Below are positions 11,465 through 23,167 of a stretch of DNA of 64,000 nt, piece by piece. Each line of letters begins with the position of its first letter. Positions within the stretch are counted from its first letter, which is position 1. The DNA comes from Gerris lacustris (lineage: Eukaryota; Arthropoda; Insecta; Hemiptera; Gerridae). The position numbers and the translations under genes are program-made. A model generated the notes under the pieces. That model was not told the origin of the DNA and made no database searches. It was given only the letters and a program-made list of their open reading frames with translations. The stretch lies in NCBI GenBank assembly GCA_951217055.1, contig OX578285.1:57881102-57945101 (forward strand). The letters run 5' to 3'.

Positions 11465-11990
11465 AGTATTGTGATGGCGCGAAAATTCGATTTTGAGATT
11501 TTGATGGATTTACACGTTTTCAGGTCCAATGAGCCCAGTCTGCCTGCAGACTAAACTACTGGGCCCATTTTAAAGAAATTTGGCTTACATTTCGGAAAAA
11601 TCATAAAGCCTGAGGCGAAATCAAGAAATGAATTTTAACTTTAAATTTTGGGGCGCTACTCTGCAAAATCTCTGAAAAAGACGGTTTCGACGATGATTGA
11701 TTACAAGAATTCTAAAATGTAGTCCATTTAAATACGAATCTAACGATATAAGCTGTTTTCCCGGGAAAAATATAGTTCCTGAGAAAATTGCTTTAAATGC
11801 GGACGGAGAGAGACCCGAGGTTTGATGATAAATTTTAATAAAATTATAAATAATAATTAAATGTAGGTACGTACCTACGATAACTCGGAATCTAATACAT
11901 GGAAAACACTGGGCTAAGTAATTATGAACTCGTATATGAGAAAGTTTGTCTGAGTTGTCTCGGACCGATTATTTTTTGTCACGAAATTAG
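11465..11990 (+). repeat. Dispersed repeat family A, long copy
   Basis: From GTGATGGCGCGAAAATTCG to about 11,970 this matches the reverse complement of 61,000-61,600 landmark by landmark: GATGGATTTACACG, GCAGACTAAACTACTGGGCC, GAAATTTGGCTTACAT, CATTTAAATACGAATC, GCGGACGGAGAGAGACCC, AACACTGGGCTAAG. This copy lacks the clear tRNA-like box that the other one has at 61,158-61,168. No coding signal. Confidence 0.7.
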
Positions 11991-12315
11991 TAAAGACACA
12001 GAGCAGAAAAATCAATGACTATACTATGTTTTGTATAAAGATTTGTAATAGAGGTACTCAATACCACAAATTTATGTGGCATGTGAGACATACAAAAAAG
12101 TACGCTGCTCATCCACAACTCCTCGAGGGTTAAAATCTCCAATGCGTCTAAAACATGTGAATTCCGATATTTTAAATGCGATATTAGGGGCGTATTAGGG
12201 TAGCTTCAATCATAGCTTGGATATAGTATTAGGATGATATTAGTTAATAATTACAACGGTTACATTAAAAACAAAAATAAAATACAGCGGTTACATTAAA
12301 AACAAAAACACATCA

Positions 12316-13539
12316 CACGCTGTATACAAACTGACAGAACTTGTAACCAACGACTTAGACACCGGCATGAAATGTATGGCAGTTTTCATCGACTTAAAAA
12401 AAGCATTTGATACGGTATCCCACAAAATTTTACTTAGTAAATTATACGACTTGGGTTTAAGGGGAATTTGTTATAGTATTTTTCAAAGTTATCTAGAAAA
12501 TAGGAAGCAACAAGTTAAAGTCAATGGTGAAATTAGCGATCCTGTCAACATGTCATTTGGAACGCCTCAAGGAACCGTGACAGCCCCTTGGCTGTTCCTT
12601 ATTTACATAAATAGTCTATTATACTTAAAAGATACTTACTCAGACATAGTGTGTTTTGTAGACGATACCCTAATATACTTCAGAGGCAGAACTTGGAAAG
12701 AAGTTTTTGAAAATGCTGCTAAAGGACTTACTAAAGTAAAATCCTGGTTCGATAGCAACCTACTGACACTTAATTTACAAAAAACTAAATATATGTGTTT
12801 TTCACACAACAAAAGAGGACAACCACTGGACACAGAATCACTAACACTACATGAAACTGACTGTAATAACTTGATTTCACAAAAAATTAGGAGTAACCAA
12901 CCAGACAATAACGCAACAACCACTTTTTGTAAATGTAACTCCATAGACCGAGTAAATAACATCAAATATTTAGGCGTCATTATTGACAATAATTTAAATT
13001 GGAAACAACACATATCTTGGATCACCAATAGAATTAGAAAAACTATTTACACTTTCTTAAGAATCAGAGAATTTGCTAACAAGCACATACTAAAATTACT
13101 TTATCATGCGTTCACTGAATCTATTATTGACTATTGTATTTTGGCTTGGGGAAGTGCTGCACAAACAGATTTAGAACAAGTTAGAGTAATTCAAAAAACT
13201 ATAATTAAAATTTCACTTAAAAAACAGAAACGATTCTCTACTGATTTAACCTTTTCTAACTTTAATGTTTTAACTTTAGATTTATTATTTCAAAAAGCAG
13301 TATTACTGAATTATTATCAGAGCGAAAACAAACAAAGAGCACAACATTCATATTCAACACGCGCACAGACACTAGGCACAGTACAGACTCCCTTCTGTAA
13401 TACAAATAAGAAGCAAAGGCATGCGTCGTATTTAGGTCCAGTTTATTTTAATAAGCTACCATTACATCTCCAAACTATTCAGTCTTTTAACTTATTCAAA
13501 CATGAATTATCAAAATATCTGTTGTCATTCATAAAATAG
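12316..13539 (+). pseudogene. 5'-truncated LINE reverse transcriptase
   Basis: An open frame of about 408 codons ends at a TAG at 13,537-13,539. The first ATG is at 12,367, but the frame already encodes RT sequence from about 12,316 (HAVYKLTELV). Counting from that ATG, RT motif A is FIDLKKAFD (residues 7-15), the motif before the palm is GTPQGTVTAPWLF (65-77), and the catalytic box is CFVDD (96-100). The C-terminal LYHAF and YFNKLP segments are typical of the jockey/CR1-like group. The endonuclease and the first part of RT are missing, as in a 5'-truncated insertion. The frame is intact, so the copy is young, but it has no complete protein. Valine replaces the usual alanine in the box. Confidence 0.88.
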
Positions 13540-13552
13540 AACCTACATATAC

Positions 13553-13710
13553 ATGTATGAATGTGTGTGTGTGTATATATGTATGTATATAATGTATGTA
13601 TGTGTATCTATATGTATATATAATATTGTGTATATATGTATGTATGCGTATGTATGTGTGTGTATATGTGTATATATCTATCTCTGTATCTATCTATGTA
13701 TATATCTATA
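13553..13710 (+). repeat. GTAT/TATG microsatellite
   Basis: Imperfect tetranucleotide and dinucleotide repeat inside the LINE 3' UTR. The open frame across it is a product of the repeat. Confidence 0.9.
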
Positions 13711-13813
13711 TATAAAATTAATAATCTTAGCACTAATAATCAACTAAACAAATAAAAAACGATTAAAAATTTAAGATTATTACAAAAGAAAGGTTGTTAC
13801 CGATTAATGAAAA

Positions 13814-13853
<40 letters not shown>

Positions 13854-14052
13854 TAATAGAAAAATAAAATTAAGTATATAAACTACTGGCATTAACTCGA
13901 GACGAGGCCCTCACTCTAGATCCTTGTTTTTCTACTGAGGGCCTTCACCAATTACTATATGTTTAATTATTATATTTTTAATGTTATAATAAGAATTTTA
14001 TGTAATACAAATAATTGTATTGAAATTGTACATTTCTAAAAAGGTGGAAATA

Positions 14053-14089
<37 letters not shown>

Positions 14090-14156
14090 ATTCTTAATAT
14101 GTAAAGAGCATCGTAATATTTGAAATAACATTAATAAATATTTACTATTAAATTCT

Positions 14157-14597
14157 AGGTCTTCCGGTGGTGATTGCGTCATGTTCGATATGTATTGTGA
14201 CATTGCGCCTCCTATGCTGGAGGCATCTTCAGGGTTGTACATGTTGTTCTGAGCGAGGAACAACATGTAAAACCCCTGAAGATGCCTCCTATGCTGGAGG
14301 CATCTTCAGGGTTGTACATGTTGTTCTGAGCGAGGAACATCATGTACAACCCTGAAGATGCCTCCTATGCTGGAGGCATCTTCAGGGTTGTACATGTTGT
14401 TCTGACCGAGGAACAACATGTAAAACCCCTGAAGATGCCTTCTATGCTGGAGGCATCTTCAGGGTTGTACATGTTGTTCTGAGCGAGGAACAACATGTAA
14501 AACCCTGAAGATGCCTCCAGCATAGAAGGCGAACATGACGAGGCACCACCGGAACTTAATGATGACATTAACCGCGCAATCCTACACAATAAGAAAA
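14157..14597. mobile_element. Fold-back element with four 77-bp hairpin units
   Basis: The outer ends are inverted (TTCCGGTGGTGATTGCGTCA at 14,162 against the reverse complement of TGACGAGGCACCACCGGAA at 14,536). Inside, GCTGGAGGCATCTTCAGGG recurs at 14,216, 14,293, 14,369 and 14,446 (76-77 bp apart). Each unit is itself a near-perfect inverted repeat: GAGGCATCTTCAGG pairs with CCTGAAGATGCCTC and ACATGTTGTTC pairs with GAACAACATGT. The flanks show a likely target duplication (ATTTACTATTAAA / ATTTACTATTTAA). An outer-end fragment is at 32,124-32,170. Short frames inside are products of the palindromes. Confidence 0.75.
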
Positions 14598-14924
14598 TAT
14601 ATTTACTATTTAATCTAAATATTTATTCAGCAATAGATTTCACTTGCTAAAAAAAAAACAAAAAAAAACTAGAGTTTAACAATTAAAAAAAAAAAGTTTG
14701 AATAATCTCAAATTTTGTCACAGAGAACACATAAAATGTTAAATATTTGTAAAAATCACATATTGATCTCATTCATGGGAATCACGTAGACCCTGTTCTT
14801 ATATTATATGTATTATTAAATATATACAGAGCATCGTAATATTGACATAAAATTAATAAATATTTATATACAATTTACCTTAAATATTAATTATAACAAT
14901 AGATTTCACTTGCTAAAATACTTA

Positions 14925-15289
14925 GTAGTAGTAGTAGTACTTCCTACTAGAACGGGTAGGACGAACCACTTGTTCGAACCTTGCAATTAGGCCATCTTTT
15001 AGGCCTTTTTTACGCCCCCTGGTGGAGAGTTCCAGCTACTTCACACATCATACATTTGTACATTGTACCGCCGAAGCGAGTATGGTGTGGTCATTAGTAA
15101 GCTATATAAGCGTGCGTCAAAGCGTGGGGGAAGAGTCCCCATAAAGGGTGTCCCTCGCCCTGCACCGTCCGCGATTCATTGATGCAATTCAGAGTATCAT
15201 GGCACGGGATCGAACCCACGACCTCGAGTTGCTCGACTTATTGATAGCTGAGCGAGCGCCTTAAGACGCTCGGCTACCCTGGCTCCCTC
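14925..15289 (-). mobile_element. tRNA-derived SINE with 13-bp target duplication
   Basis: Read on the minus strand, the head carries an A-box-like TAGCCGAGCGTC (15,276-15,265) and a B box GGTTCGATCCC (15,216-15,206), the two internal RNA polymerase III promoter blocks, in a tRNA-Leu/Ser-like context. A 200-bp body follows, then a (CTA)n-type tail at 14,925-14,940. The 13-bp direct repeat GCTAAAATACTTA lies on both sides (14,912-14,924 and 15,290-15,302), and the sister duplication copy near 14,650 shows the empty site. It would need a LINE for mobility; which one is unknown. Confidence 0.87.
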
Positions 15290-15430
15290 GCTAAAATACT
15301 TAAGTTTAACGCAATTCCCAAAACTAAGTTTGAAAAATCTCGAACTCTAACATAGTACACGTCAAATGTTAATATTTGTAAAAATCTCCACTTATATTAC
15401 CTCATTCAAGTGAATCTCGAAGACCTAACA

Positions 15431-16619
15431 TCACTAAGGCTTTACCCTTATCTCATATTATCCATTGTACTATACTTCGATCAGTTTGTCTATCACTATT
15501 CTATGGAAAGGTCCTGAATAGTTATGTTCTACGTATGTTAGCAGATATAATACGAAGGAGTCATGTCTGCTTCTATGATAGTTACGTAGGAGTCATGCCT
15601 GCCTCTAGTATAGATATTGTATTCTCTCAACCTATCTTATATTCTCTTGAAGTAATTTACAGAAAGTACCTTATAATGACGATAAAAAATTAAATTTGCA
15701 TTGTGTAGGCATTATAAATATTTATAACAGTAAAAAGTATTATTTTTATGCATAGTTGATAATTTTTGAATTCATTTGAAATCTAAATAGTGCACATATA
15801 TTATAACTACACATGAATATAAAGATTATCATTATTTATTTATTTTGTAGACTTAAAGTAAATATTTTATTCTAAAGCATTTAACTTTTAGTTTTATATA
15901 TCTAACACAGTGTTATTCTATAGCATCTCGGCCCGGAGGACCAAATGCTGAAACATTTTCTTCCTTTGAGCCGGATGTTATAGATTTATGTTGGTAGAAT
16001 ATTTTTTTAATAAATCGCATGCATATACTATTTTGAGGATGGTAGAAAATTAAACTATCCAGCATGTAAATGAAAAAAATACAAATTATTTTTTACTTTT
16101 TTAGTTATCAATATTGAAAATAAAATAGTATTTGAGGATAAGAAGTTAAGGTGTAAGTTACAGTAATTTATTGGTAATTTTTATTAAATAAATGACTAAA
16201 TAAATGGATATTCTGTCTCAATTACTTTTGTTGCTTCAAAACTTTCTTAAAAAAAATTACTTAAGATTAATTTATATTTACGCTTAATTGAAACTATTTT
16301 GATCTAACAATTGTACACTGAACAAGAATACTTTAATTGTTTCCATATAGAATGTTCCATATAATTACAATTTTTAATATATAACATTGTATAACTATTG
16401 GTGAGTAATATGGTGATTTATATGTATCAACAAATTATTTTTAAAAAATCAAATTTTGAAATACATTTGAAAATTAAAACAAAAAGCGCTCTAAAAAAAA
16501 AAAAAAAATATATGTAAAATTAATACTGATTGGACGTTCTAGTGTAATTTCCAACCAATTATCATTTACTATTTAACCAATGCATTTGTTTAACATGCAT
16601 AGTAAAAAAAATAATTTCA
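15431..16619. other. AT-rich stretch, nothing recognised
   Basis: A short duplication around AGGAGTCATGTCTGC / AGGAGTCATGCCTGC is at 15,554-15,605. Otherwise I see neither gene nor repeat structure. Confidence 0.4.
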
Positions 16620-16624
16620 CCAAT

Positions 16625-18060
<1,436 letters not shown>

Positions 18061-18090
18061 GCATGATACATAATATATTTTCTGTTTATC

Positions 18091-18288
18091 AGGATTCAGA
18101 GTCCCGTTACAGAGGAGTGTAGTATGAGGTTCGAGATTCACTGGAGAGGGTTTAAGGGTTGTTTCGTATATTCCGGTGGAAGGTTCGGACGAGTCCGCTC
18201 AGGTTTTATCCGTTTTCTCTCACCTTGCCCTCAAGAGGCGTTGGCCCACACTATCTGGCTTAATCCAATCTTATTTTGTACCTTTTAA
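18091..18288 (+). CDS. Weak candidate exon
   Basis: A pyrimidine-rich tract ending TTTATCAG (about 18,083-18,090) is followed by about 60 open codons up to a TAA near 18,286. The peptide includes VTEECSMRFEIHWRGFKGC and FVYSGGRFGRVRSGFIRF. I do not recognise a family, and no donor or second exon supports it. It lies in the low-repeat region, which slightly favours host sequence. Chance is a real alternative. Confidence 0.18.
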   Translation, partial: RIQSPVTEECSMRFEIHWRGFKGCFVYSGGRFGRVRSGFIRFLSPCPQEALAHTIWLNPILFCTF

Positions 18289-18545
18289 TTTAAAACTGTA
18301 TACTAACCGGTCTCAACTAAAGAAATAGTTTTGAATAGTATACAATTTTATTTAGGTATGACTTAAATTATAATTTATCTGGGGTAAAAAATTTAAAAAA
18401 CAAACAAAACAACTGATAGCACGTAAAAGATGTTCAAAAACGGAAGAAAGGATTAGCTGTTGGAAGTGTGAACCAACTCTCTTGTAAAACGGGATTAAAA
18501 GAGAGTTATCCCTTGAAAACAATATAATATTATTTTGGTACTTAC

Positions 18546-18634
18546 TCGTTATGAGGAATATCCTCGTCTTGTTGGCAGGAATAGGGAAGCGCCTGAATTA
18601 CAAATAGGACATAAAAGATGGAAGCGAGTGTCAT
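18546..18634 (-). CDS. Probable first coding exon with signal peptide
   Basis: On the minus strand an ATG at 18,634-18,632 in the context CCCAACATGA opens 29 codons plus two bases. It ends at a strong splice donor, CGA followed by GTAAGT (18,545-18,540), giving a phase-2 intron. The peptide MTLASIFYVLFVIQALPYSC then QQDEDIPHN has the form of a secretory signal: hydrophobic core at residues 5-16 and a likely cut after PYSC. An in-frame upstream ATG would add 17 residues, and a short out-of-frame upstream ORF (MSEHAAF...) stops just before the start. The product would be secreted or membrane-bound; the gene is unidentified and I found no second exon in the window. It sits at the edge of a CpG-rich island, as expected near a promoter. 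Confidence 0.52.
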
Positions 18635-19030
18635 GTTGGGGCTATAAGAAGTAGATCGGATCGGCCGGCTGGTTGAAGGCGGCATGTTCGGACATAGCTC
18701 GGTCGCGCCGGGAGTGACCCTCGGGGCTGGCTGTTAACTGTCGTACGGCCGATGAACACGGAGGCGCGGTTCTCGGCCGGGATACCGTCGGCCGGACCGA
18801 GACGTAGAAAAGCTGCGACGGGTAAACGGGGGCGGTGGGTGCAAACGCTCGCGGCTGTCGGAGCCGGGCTTTACCTACCTCCCGAAGCGGGGGTGCGCAT
18901 GCCTCCACACACTCGCAAATTATTGATTGGATTCTGCTCGGGAGCTCACACCCCACCGACCTACTGCCGACACTTCCTTCTCTCCTCTTACCTTAACTAA
19001 TCGTCCCGACTCCTCCACCCTTTCTCCCGC
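18635..19030 (-). promoter_or_regulatory. CpG-rich island, likely 5' UTR and promoter
   Basis: About 400 bp of GC-rich, CpG-dense DNA (many CGGCCG and CGCGCC words) stand out from the AT-rich window, directly upstream of the signal-peptide exon on the minus strand. Donor-like sites exist on the minus strand (AAG followed by GTAAGA near 18,993; GAG followed by GTAGGT near 18,880), so a split 5' UTR is possible. The open frames of 80-100 codons on both strands fit GC richness and are not convincing genes. Confidence 0.45.
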
Positions 19031-19657
19031 CCCCATAAATATCCTTATCCTTACTCCGATAACCCCACATCAAATATTTATATAGCTCTGCAATATTAAA
19101 AAGAAAAGTCTCAAATCCAAGCTCAAAAATATATTAATTGACAAATTAAAGAAATAAATCCTCCAAGACTCCTTTTGAGAGAAGAGACGAAGAAAACCGT
19201 CCGTTTAAATAAAGCCCTTCCGATATTAAAATTCGGACCGTCCGCTACTTAGGATCTCCTTTGTTTTCGATGTCCACTAATATTTGCGAGACTATGAGAT
19301 GGGCTACGGCAAGGCGGGAAATAAAAGCGGACCATCTGTTTGAGCCTTAAATAGACAGCTCGGGGTCGTTACCCTCAGAAGAGACCAGCCCTTTTCTTAG
19401 ATTTTCTTTCCATTTTATCGCTACATCATCTCGTGCACGAACAATTCTTTCTAGACATTCTTGTAGGTAAACTGATACTTCCAATTTGTCTCGAAGCTTG
19501 TTATACGGTAAAAGGTAATATTTCACAATCCTTCTCTGACATTTTGCTGCAAGGATGAATATTAAATGTATCATTTATTCCTCGGTCATGAACTGCTTCA
19601 AGGCAACATCTGAAAAAATCTTTACCCACATCACTTTTTCAAAGAATGAAAAAAAAA

Positions 19658-19660
<3 letters not shown>
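19031..19660. other. Unique-looking stretch upstream of the island
   Basis: No repeat family from elsewhere in the window and no clear exon. It includes a small inverted word pair (CGGACCGTCCG near 19,235; ACCGTCCGTTT near 19,197). Confidence 0.35.

Positions 19661-19738
<78 letters not shown>
19661..19738. repeat. (TA)n microsatellite
   Basis: Pure TA dinucleotide run of about 78 bp. Confidence 0.97.
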
Positions 19739-19741
<3 letters not shown>

Positions 19742-20384
19742 ACTTGCCTGATCGTAACCTTCGATATCTTTTATTAATAGAAATAAAAGATAAAAAATAG
19801 AGTTATATACACCATTAATTAACTGCTCTTATTCAAATAGCAATATTGCATTAGTTTAATAGAAATAAAGTCATTTAAATTTATATATTGCCAATTTTAC
19901 ATAGGATTTAGGTCTTACGTCTCGGCTGGTCTACGGCCAGTCTGCGGCCGCCTAGTTGCCAGGTACATATAGGCCAGGTAATTCTATAAAAGCTGGTACT
20001 TGTATAGGACCTGATACTTTTATTGGATCAGGTTATTTTTATAGGAGTTATTATAATATTACTAGGTTATTCCAACTTTTAACATTGGTTGCTGCATGTT
20101 ATTTATTATACATTAATAAAAAATAAAAATAAATAAATAAATACAATAGAAATGTATTGTATTTTGCATAATACATTTCTAAAATAATATTGATGTCTGT
20201 TTCCAGTCGGAACATATTAATAATTATAGATTTTAGCAAATTAGATTTGATCCACGGGGGGAGGAGGCATAGATATTAAGGGGAAGGGATTTAGAATACT
20301 TTGTGAAAAATAGATACTCTCGCTTTGTAAAATAACGTTATAGATTATGCCAGGTAGTTTATGAACTCATCAAATTAAAAAGAG

Positions 20385-20389
<5 letters not shown>

Positions 20390-20475
<86 letters not shown>
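20390..20475. repeat. (TA)n microsatellite
   Basis: Pure TA dinucleotide run of about 86 bp after a short GA run. The 650 bp before it (19,739-20,389) holds no recognised gene; a GGATCAGG/CCTGATAC word pair is near 20,010-20,035. Confidence 0.97.
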
Positions 20476-20476
<1 letters not shown>

Positions 20477-20548
20477 TATTCCGTACCAAATTATTCCAAA
20501 ATGGCGGCAGATAGTAAGTTGAAATATGGACGACTTATTTATCTGGCA

Positions 20549-20774
20549 CTTCTTTAGATTGTTACTCCCCTAATAAGAAAACAGAGGGGAATAACAATCT
20601 ATAGAAGGTGTACGGAATATTCTTTTTTAGACTGCTACTCCCCTTATAAATACAGAAGTAAGATATTCCTTTGTCCCAAAGTACAGTGGACTAAACGTCC
20701 CTTTGTCTTAATAGTTATTTAGTCAAAGTTATTTATATTCTAAAAAAGCATTGGGGAGTAACAATCTAAAGAAG
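20549..20774. repeat. Inverted repeat with 22-bp perfect arms
   Basis: The sequence at 20,549-20,570 (starting CTTCTTTAGATTG, ending ACTCCCC) is the exact reverse complement of 20,753-20,774. Related GGGGAATAACAATC words lie between the arms. This looks like a small inverted-repeat element or the remains of one. No coding potential. Confidence 0.75.
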
Positions 20775-21374
20775 AACCACTTATCTTATAGAAAGGTACA
20801 ATTGGTGCAAATTTCAGCTCAATCGGCGAAATTATTATTTAGCGTCAAATTTTCAAAATTCAAAAATCTATATTTTCAAAATGGATTTATAGGTTGAATA
20901 CTTTTTGGAGATATCTGACTAGGATACAGATACAAAATCTTATTTGTTATTTTATTACAAAGTCTTCAGCAATGAATAGAGCTTTCCATCAATATTTTAT
21001 TTGAAAATAACCCAGATGTTTCATTATATATACCTACTAATAAAACAAAGTAGGCATATTATATCGATGGCCACAGTGAAGACGTAGGTAAGTGGAAAAA
21101 ATCAAATTTTACAGGAGAGCAGTTTTAAAGTTTGTCATTTCTTCCAAAATCAACTAAACATGCTATAAAAATATGCTTGTTATCACAAAACATTTTGTTT
21201 CTTCCAAATATTAATATAACAATTAAATATAAGCAAAATATTGGTTATTCTTGCTTTTATGAGACTTACCTAATTTCGTCCCATTGACTTACCTACTTCT
21301 TACCGGAATTACTGATGTGTTTTAGGGAAAGGAATTTTAAATATAAGGGAACACAACATATTGAAAACTCAAAT

Positions 21375-21600
21375 CTTGTATTGCTTCCGAGCTTACCGAA
21401 GGTAGCGGAAGCTAAGTATATGATCGTTCTGGAGAACGAAAATATTTAATGTCTCCGATTTCAAAAATTCCAAGACAAAAAGACAAAAATCTTTTTCAGG
21501 TATCAGGGAGTATTTTTGGTTCCGTGTCTGTCTGTCGATCTGTCTTTTAATTTTTGCGAACCAAGATATCTAAAAATACTGCACGCCTGGTTTAAATTAA
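21375..21600 (+). repeat. Dispersed repeat, TTACCGAAGGTA head and GTCTGTC module
   Basis: GCTTCCGAGCTTACCGAAGG, then GAACGAAAA, ATTCCAAGACA, CAGGGAGTATTTTTGGT and GTGTCTGTCTGTCG. The same order of words is present at 36,497-36,650. The copy here is shortened after the microsatellite. Confidence 0.7.
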
Positions 21601-22359
21601 ATTTGGATAGTAAAAAGTAAATTAAAATTTAAATTAAATTTGGTTCCATATAAGTTTCAATCTTCTTCAACTTTCTGGGCACATTTGCTTCTCTTTCACA
21701 TGCGCACAAACATACATTTATTTTCTCCTATATCTTCAATAGTACTCTTCTGATTTTTATCAAATTTGGATGGTTTGTTGAAAGTAGCCCGCGGATAGCC
21801 CCAGATCAATCTCAACTTTCTGCGCTCTTTAACTTTTGCTAAATTGATACTTTAATTCATGTAAAAAAGGAAAACAATTTGACAGATTTAAAAAACGAGG
21901 GAAACAATTTAATAAATTAGACAATAATGGCTTGTAAAAGTATAAAATCGATAAAGTACGTGCTAGAATGCGAGGAAGCTATGTGCCTAAATTGGCTACC
22001 AATTGGCAGTCTATTTTTTAAAGAAAAATTACACAAAAATGTTATGCATTTAAGATTTAATAAATGGACTTTTCATAAAAATAAGACATAATTTTTATAA
22101 TAATCAATGGGACAACAAACTGGGGAAAGTTTTTTTTTTATATTAAATTATTATACTCAAAATTAAGACAATATCAAACAAAATATTAATAACAAACAAG
22201 AGGTGATTTTACTGAGTGAAACAGTAGAAAATTCCAGTGAAATATTAAAAAAAAATTTACTATTCAAGGAAAGATAAAGATGTATTTAAAACTGTTGATA
22301 AAGATGAATTTAAAATTATTATTAAAAATGTATTTATTGGTCCAAAATGATTACTGACT

Positions 22360-22640
22360 ATAATCTTCTGGATTGATTTCCTCTAAGTCAGGATCTATGG
22401 GATCACTATTATTGATTTTATTGTTCCTATCAAAGTCTTGGAACGTGGTGCGATTAATGTGGGCAAATCCATTAGATCTTGTTTTTGGACACTGAACTGT
22501 TTATCAATGGTAAAGAAATGGGTTTTAAAATTTGTTTTCTGCGACGTTGAACATTTAAAATTTTAAACTCTTCATCTTCCTGTAAAGATATATCTACTTT
22601 ACTGCAGCCATTGTATTGGATGTCAAATAAACTTTCCCCC
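22360..22640 (-). pseudogene. Broken coding remnant inside the inverted-end element
   Basis: On the minus strand the peptide DISLQEDEEFKILNVQRR runs on to SSVSKNKI and a stop. A different frame then continues as RSNGFAHINRTTFQDFDR and ends EEINPEDYSQ with a TAA near 22,363. A single frameshift joins the two frames. It is acidic near the C-terminus and of no family I recognise. By position it is probably the tail of the protein once encoded by the surrounding element. Confidence 0.4.
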
Positions 22641-23167
22641 AGTTACCATAACTTTTCCAGTAAAATTTTCAGTAAAAAGTTCGGTTAAAATAAAAAAAAT
22701 AGTACCAGGAAACAAACACATTATCTATAAAAACGTTTGATGTTTTCTCACGTAGAGTTTTGGCATACCGAGGAATAAACGTGATTACAGTTAGTTAACA
22801 ATTAGACAAATCAAATTACCTATTTTTAAACATTTCTCTGTTGTTGTGAATAAATGGATAAGTCGTCTTAACTAATAAGTAAGAGCTCTCGTACAAATGT
22901 GAAAAAGTAGTCATGTGACTTACTGATTAATTCACAATATTCAAATGTTGCAGATTATTGACTATATAAACTTACCTAACAACAAACTCAAATATTCAAT
23001 ACATCCAAAAATGCACATTCCTTTTATGGCGGTTCTGTAATCGATAGGACTTGCCTACTTCTACACTAGACGGAAAACGGCTCTTTCTACGTACCTTCGT
23101 ACTTACTTGAATTTGCCCAAAAAATCGACTTACCTACTTCTTCACTGTGACCGTCGATATAATTTTA

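Larger units (their letters stand above)
12316..14087 (+). mobile_element. 5'-truncated LINE copy with 3' UTR and poly-A tail
   Basis: The RT frame is followed by a GTAT/TATG microsatellite (13,553-13,710), an A tract and (TA)n run (13,810-13,854), a hairpin-forming segment (GAGGCCCTCACTCTAG ... CTACTGAGGGCC, 13,904-13,943) and a final A run of about 36 bases (14,052-14,087). The hairpin segment also occurs near the 3' end of an inverted copy at 40,262-40,320, so it belongs to this LINE family's 3' UTR. The 5' junction near 12,240-12,316 carries a 40-bp tandem duplication (CGGTTACATTAAAAACAAAA twice). Confidence 0.75.
14095..15430. repeat. Local tandem duplication, each copy later interrupted
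   Basis: Copy A (14,098-14,820) and copy B (14,827-15,430) share, in order, AGAGCATCGTAATATT, ATTAATAAATATTTA, CAATAGATTTCACTTGCTAA, AGTTTAAC, AAATGTTAATATTTGTAAAA and CTCATTCA. Copy A is interrupted by the fold-back element and copy B by the SINE. Each copy therefore keeps the empty site of the other's insertion, which supports both insertion boundaries. The duplication predates both insertions. Confidence 0.75.
21059..23167. mobile_element. Decayed DNA transposon, about 35-bp inverted ends
   Basis: The left end (ATTATATCGATGGCCACAGT, then GAAGACGTAGGTAAGT) is matched by the reverse complement of the right end (23,128-23,166; ACAGTGAAGAAGTAGGTAAG) with a few mismatches. The word ACTTACCTACTTCTT or a variant recurs inside near both ends (21,285-21,300; 23,048), like subterminal transposase sites. 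The 2.1-kb interior holds a broken minus-strand coding remnant (22,360-22,640) and the family B-like piece at 21,375-21,600. I cannot assign a superfamily. Confidence 0.5.

Noticed and set aside
12636..13028. 130-codon minus-strand frame
   Set aside because: It is the shadow of the LINE RT on the plus strand.
15060..15290. Possible functional tRNA gene on the minus strand
   Set aside because: Box sequences fit, but the clover-leaf is disturbed, and the 365-bp unit with a target duplication and CTA tail is a SINE.
18180..18210. CGGACGAGTCCG hairpin considered as part of a hammerhead ribozyme
   Set aside because: Neither strand has CUGANGA and GAAA in the right places; only a short stem is present.
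18642..19000. Frames of 82 and 104 codons on opposite strands
   Set aside because: Both lie in the CpG-rich island, where stops are rare by composition. The sequence is low in hydrophobic order and has no domain; a 5' UTR role fits better.
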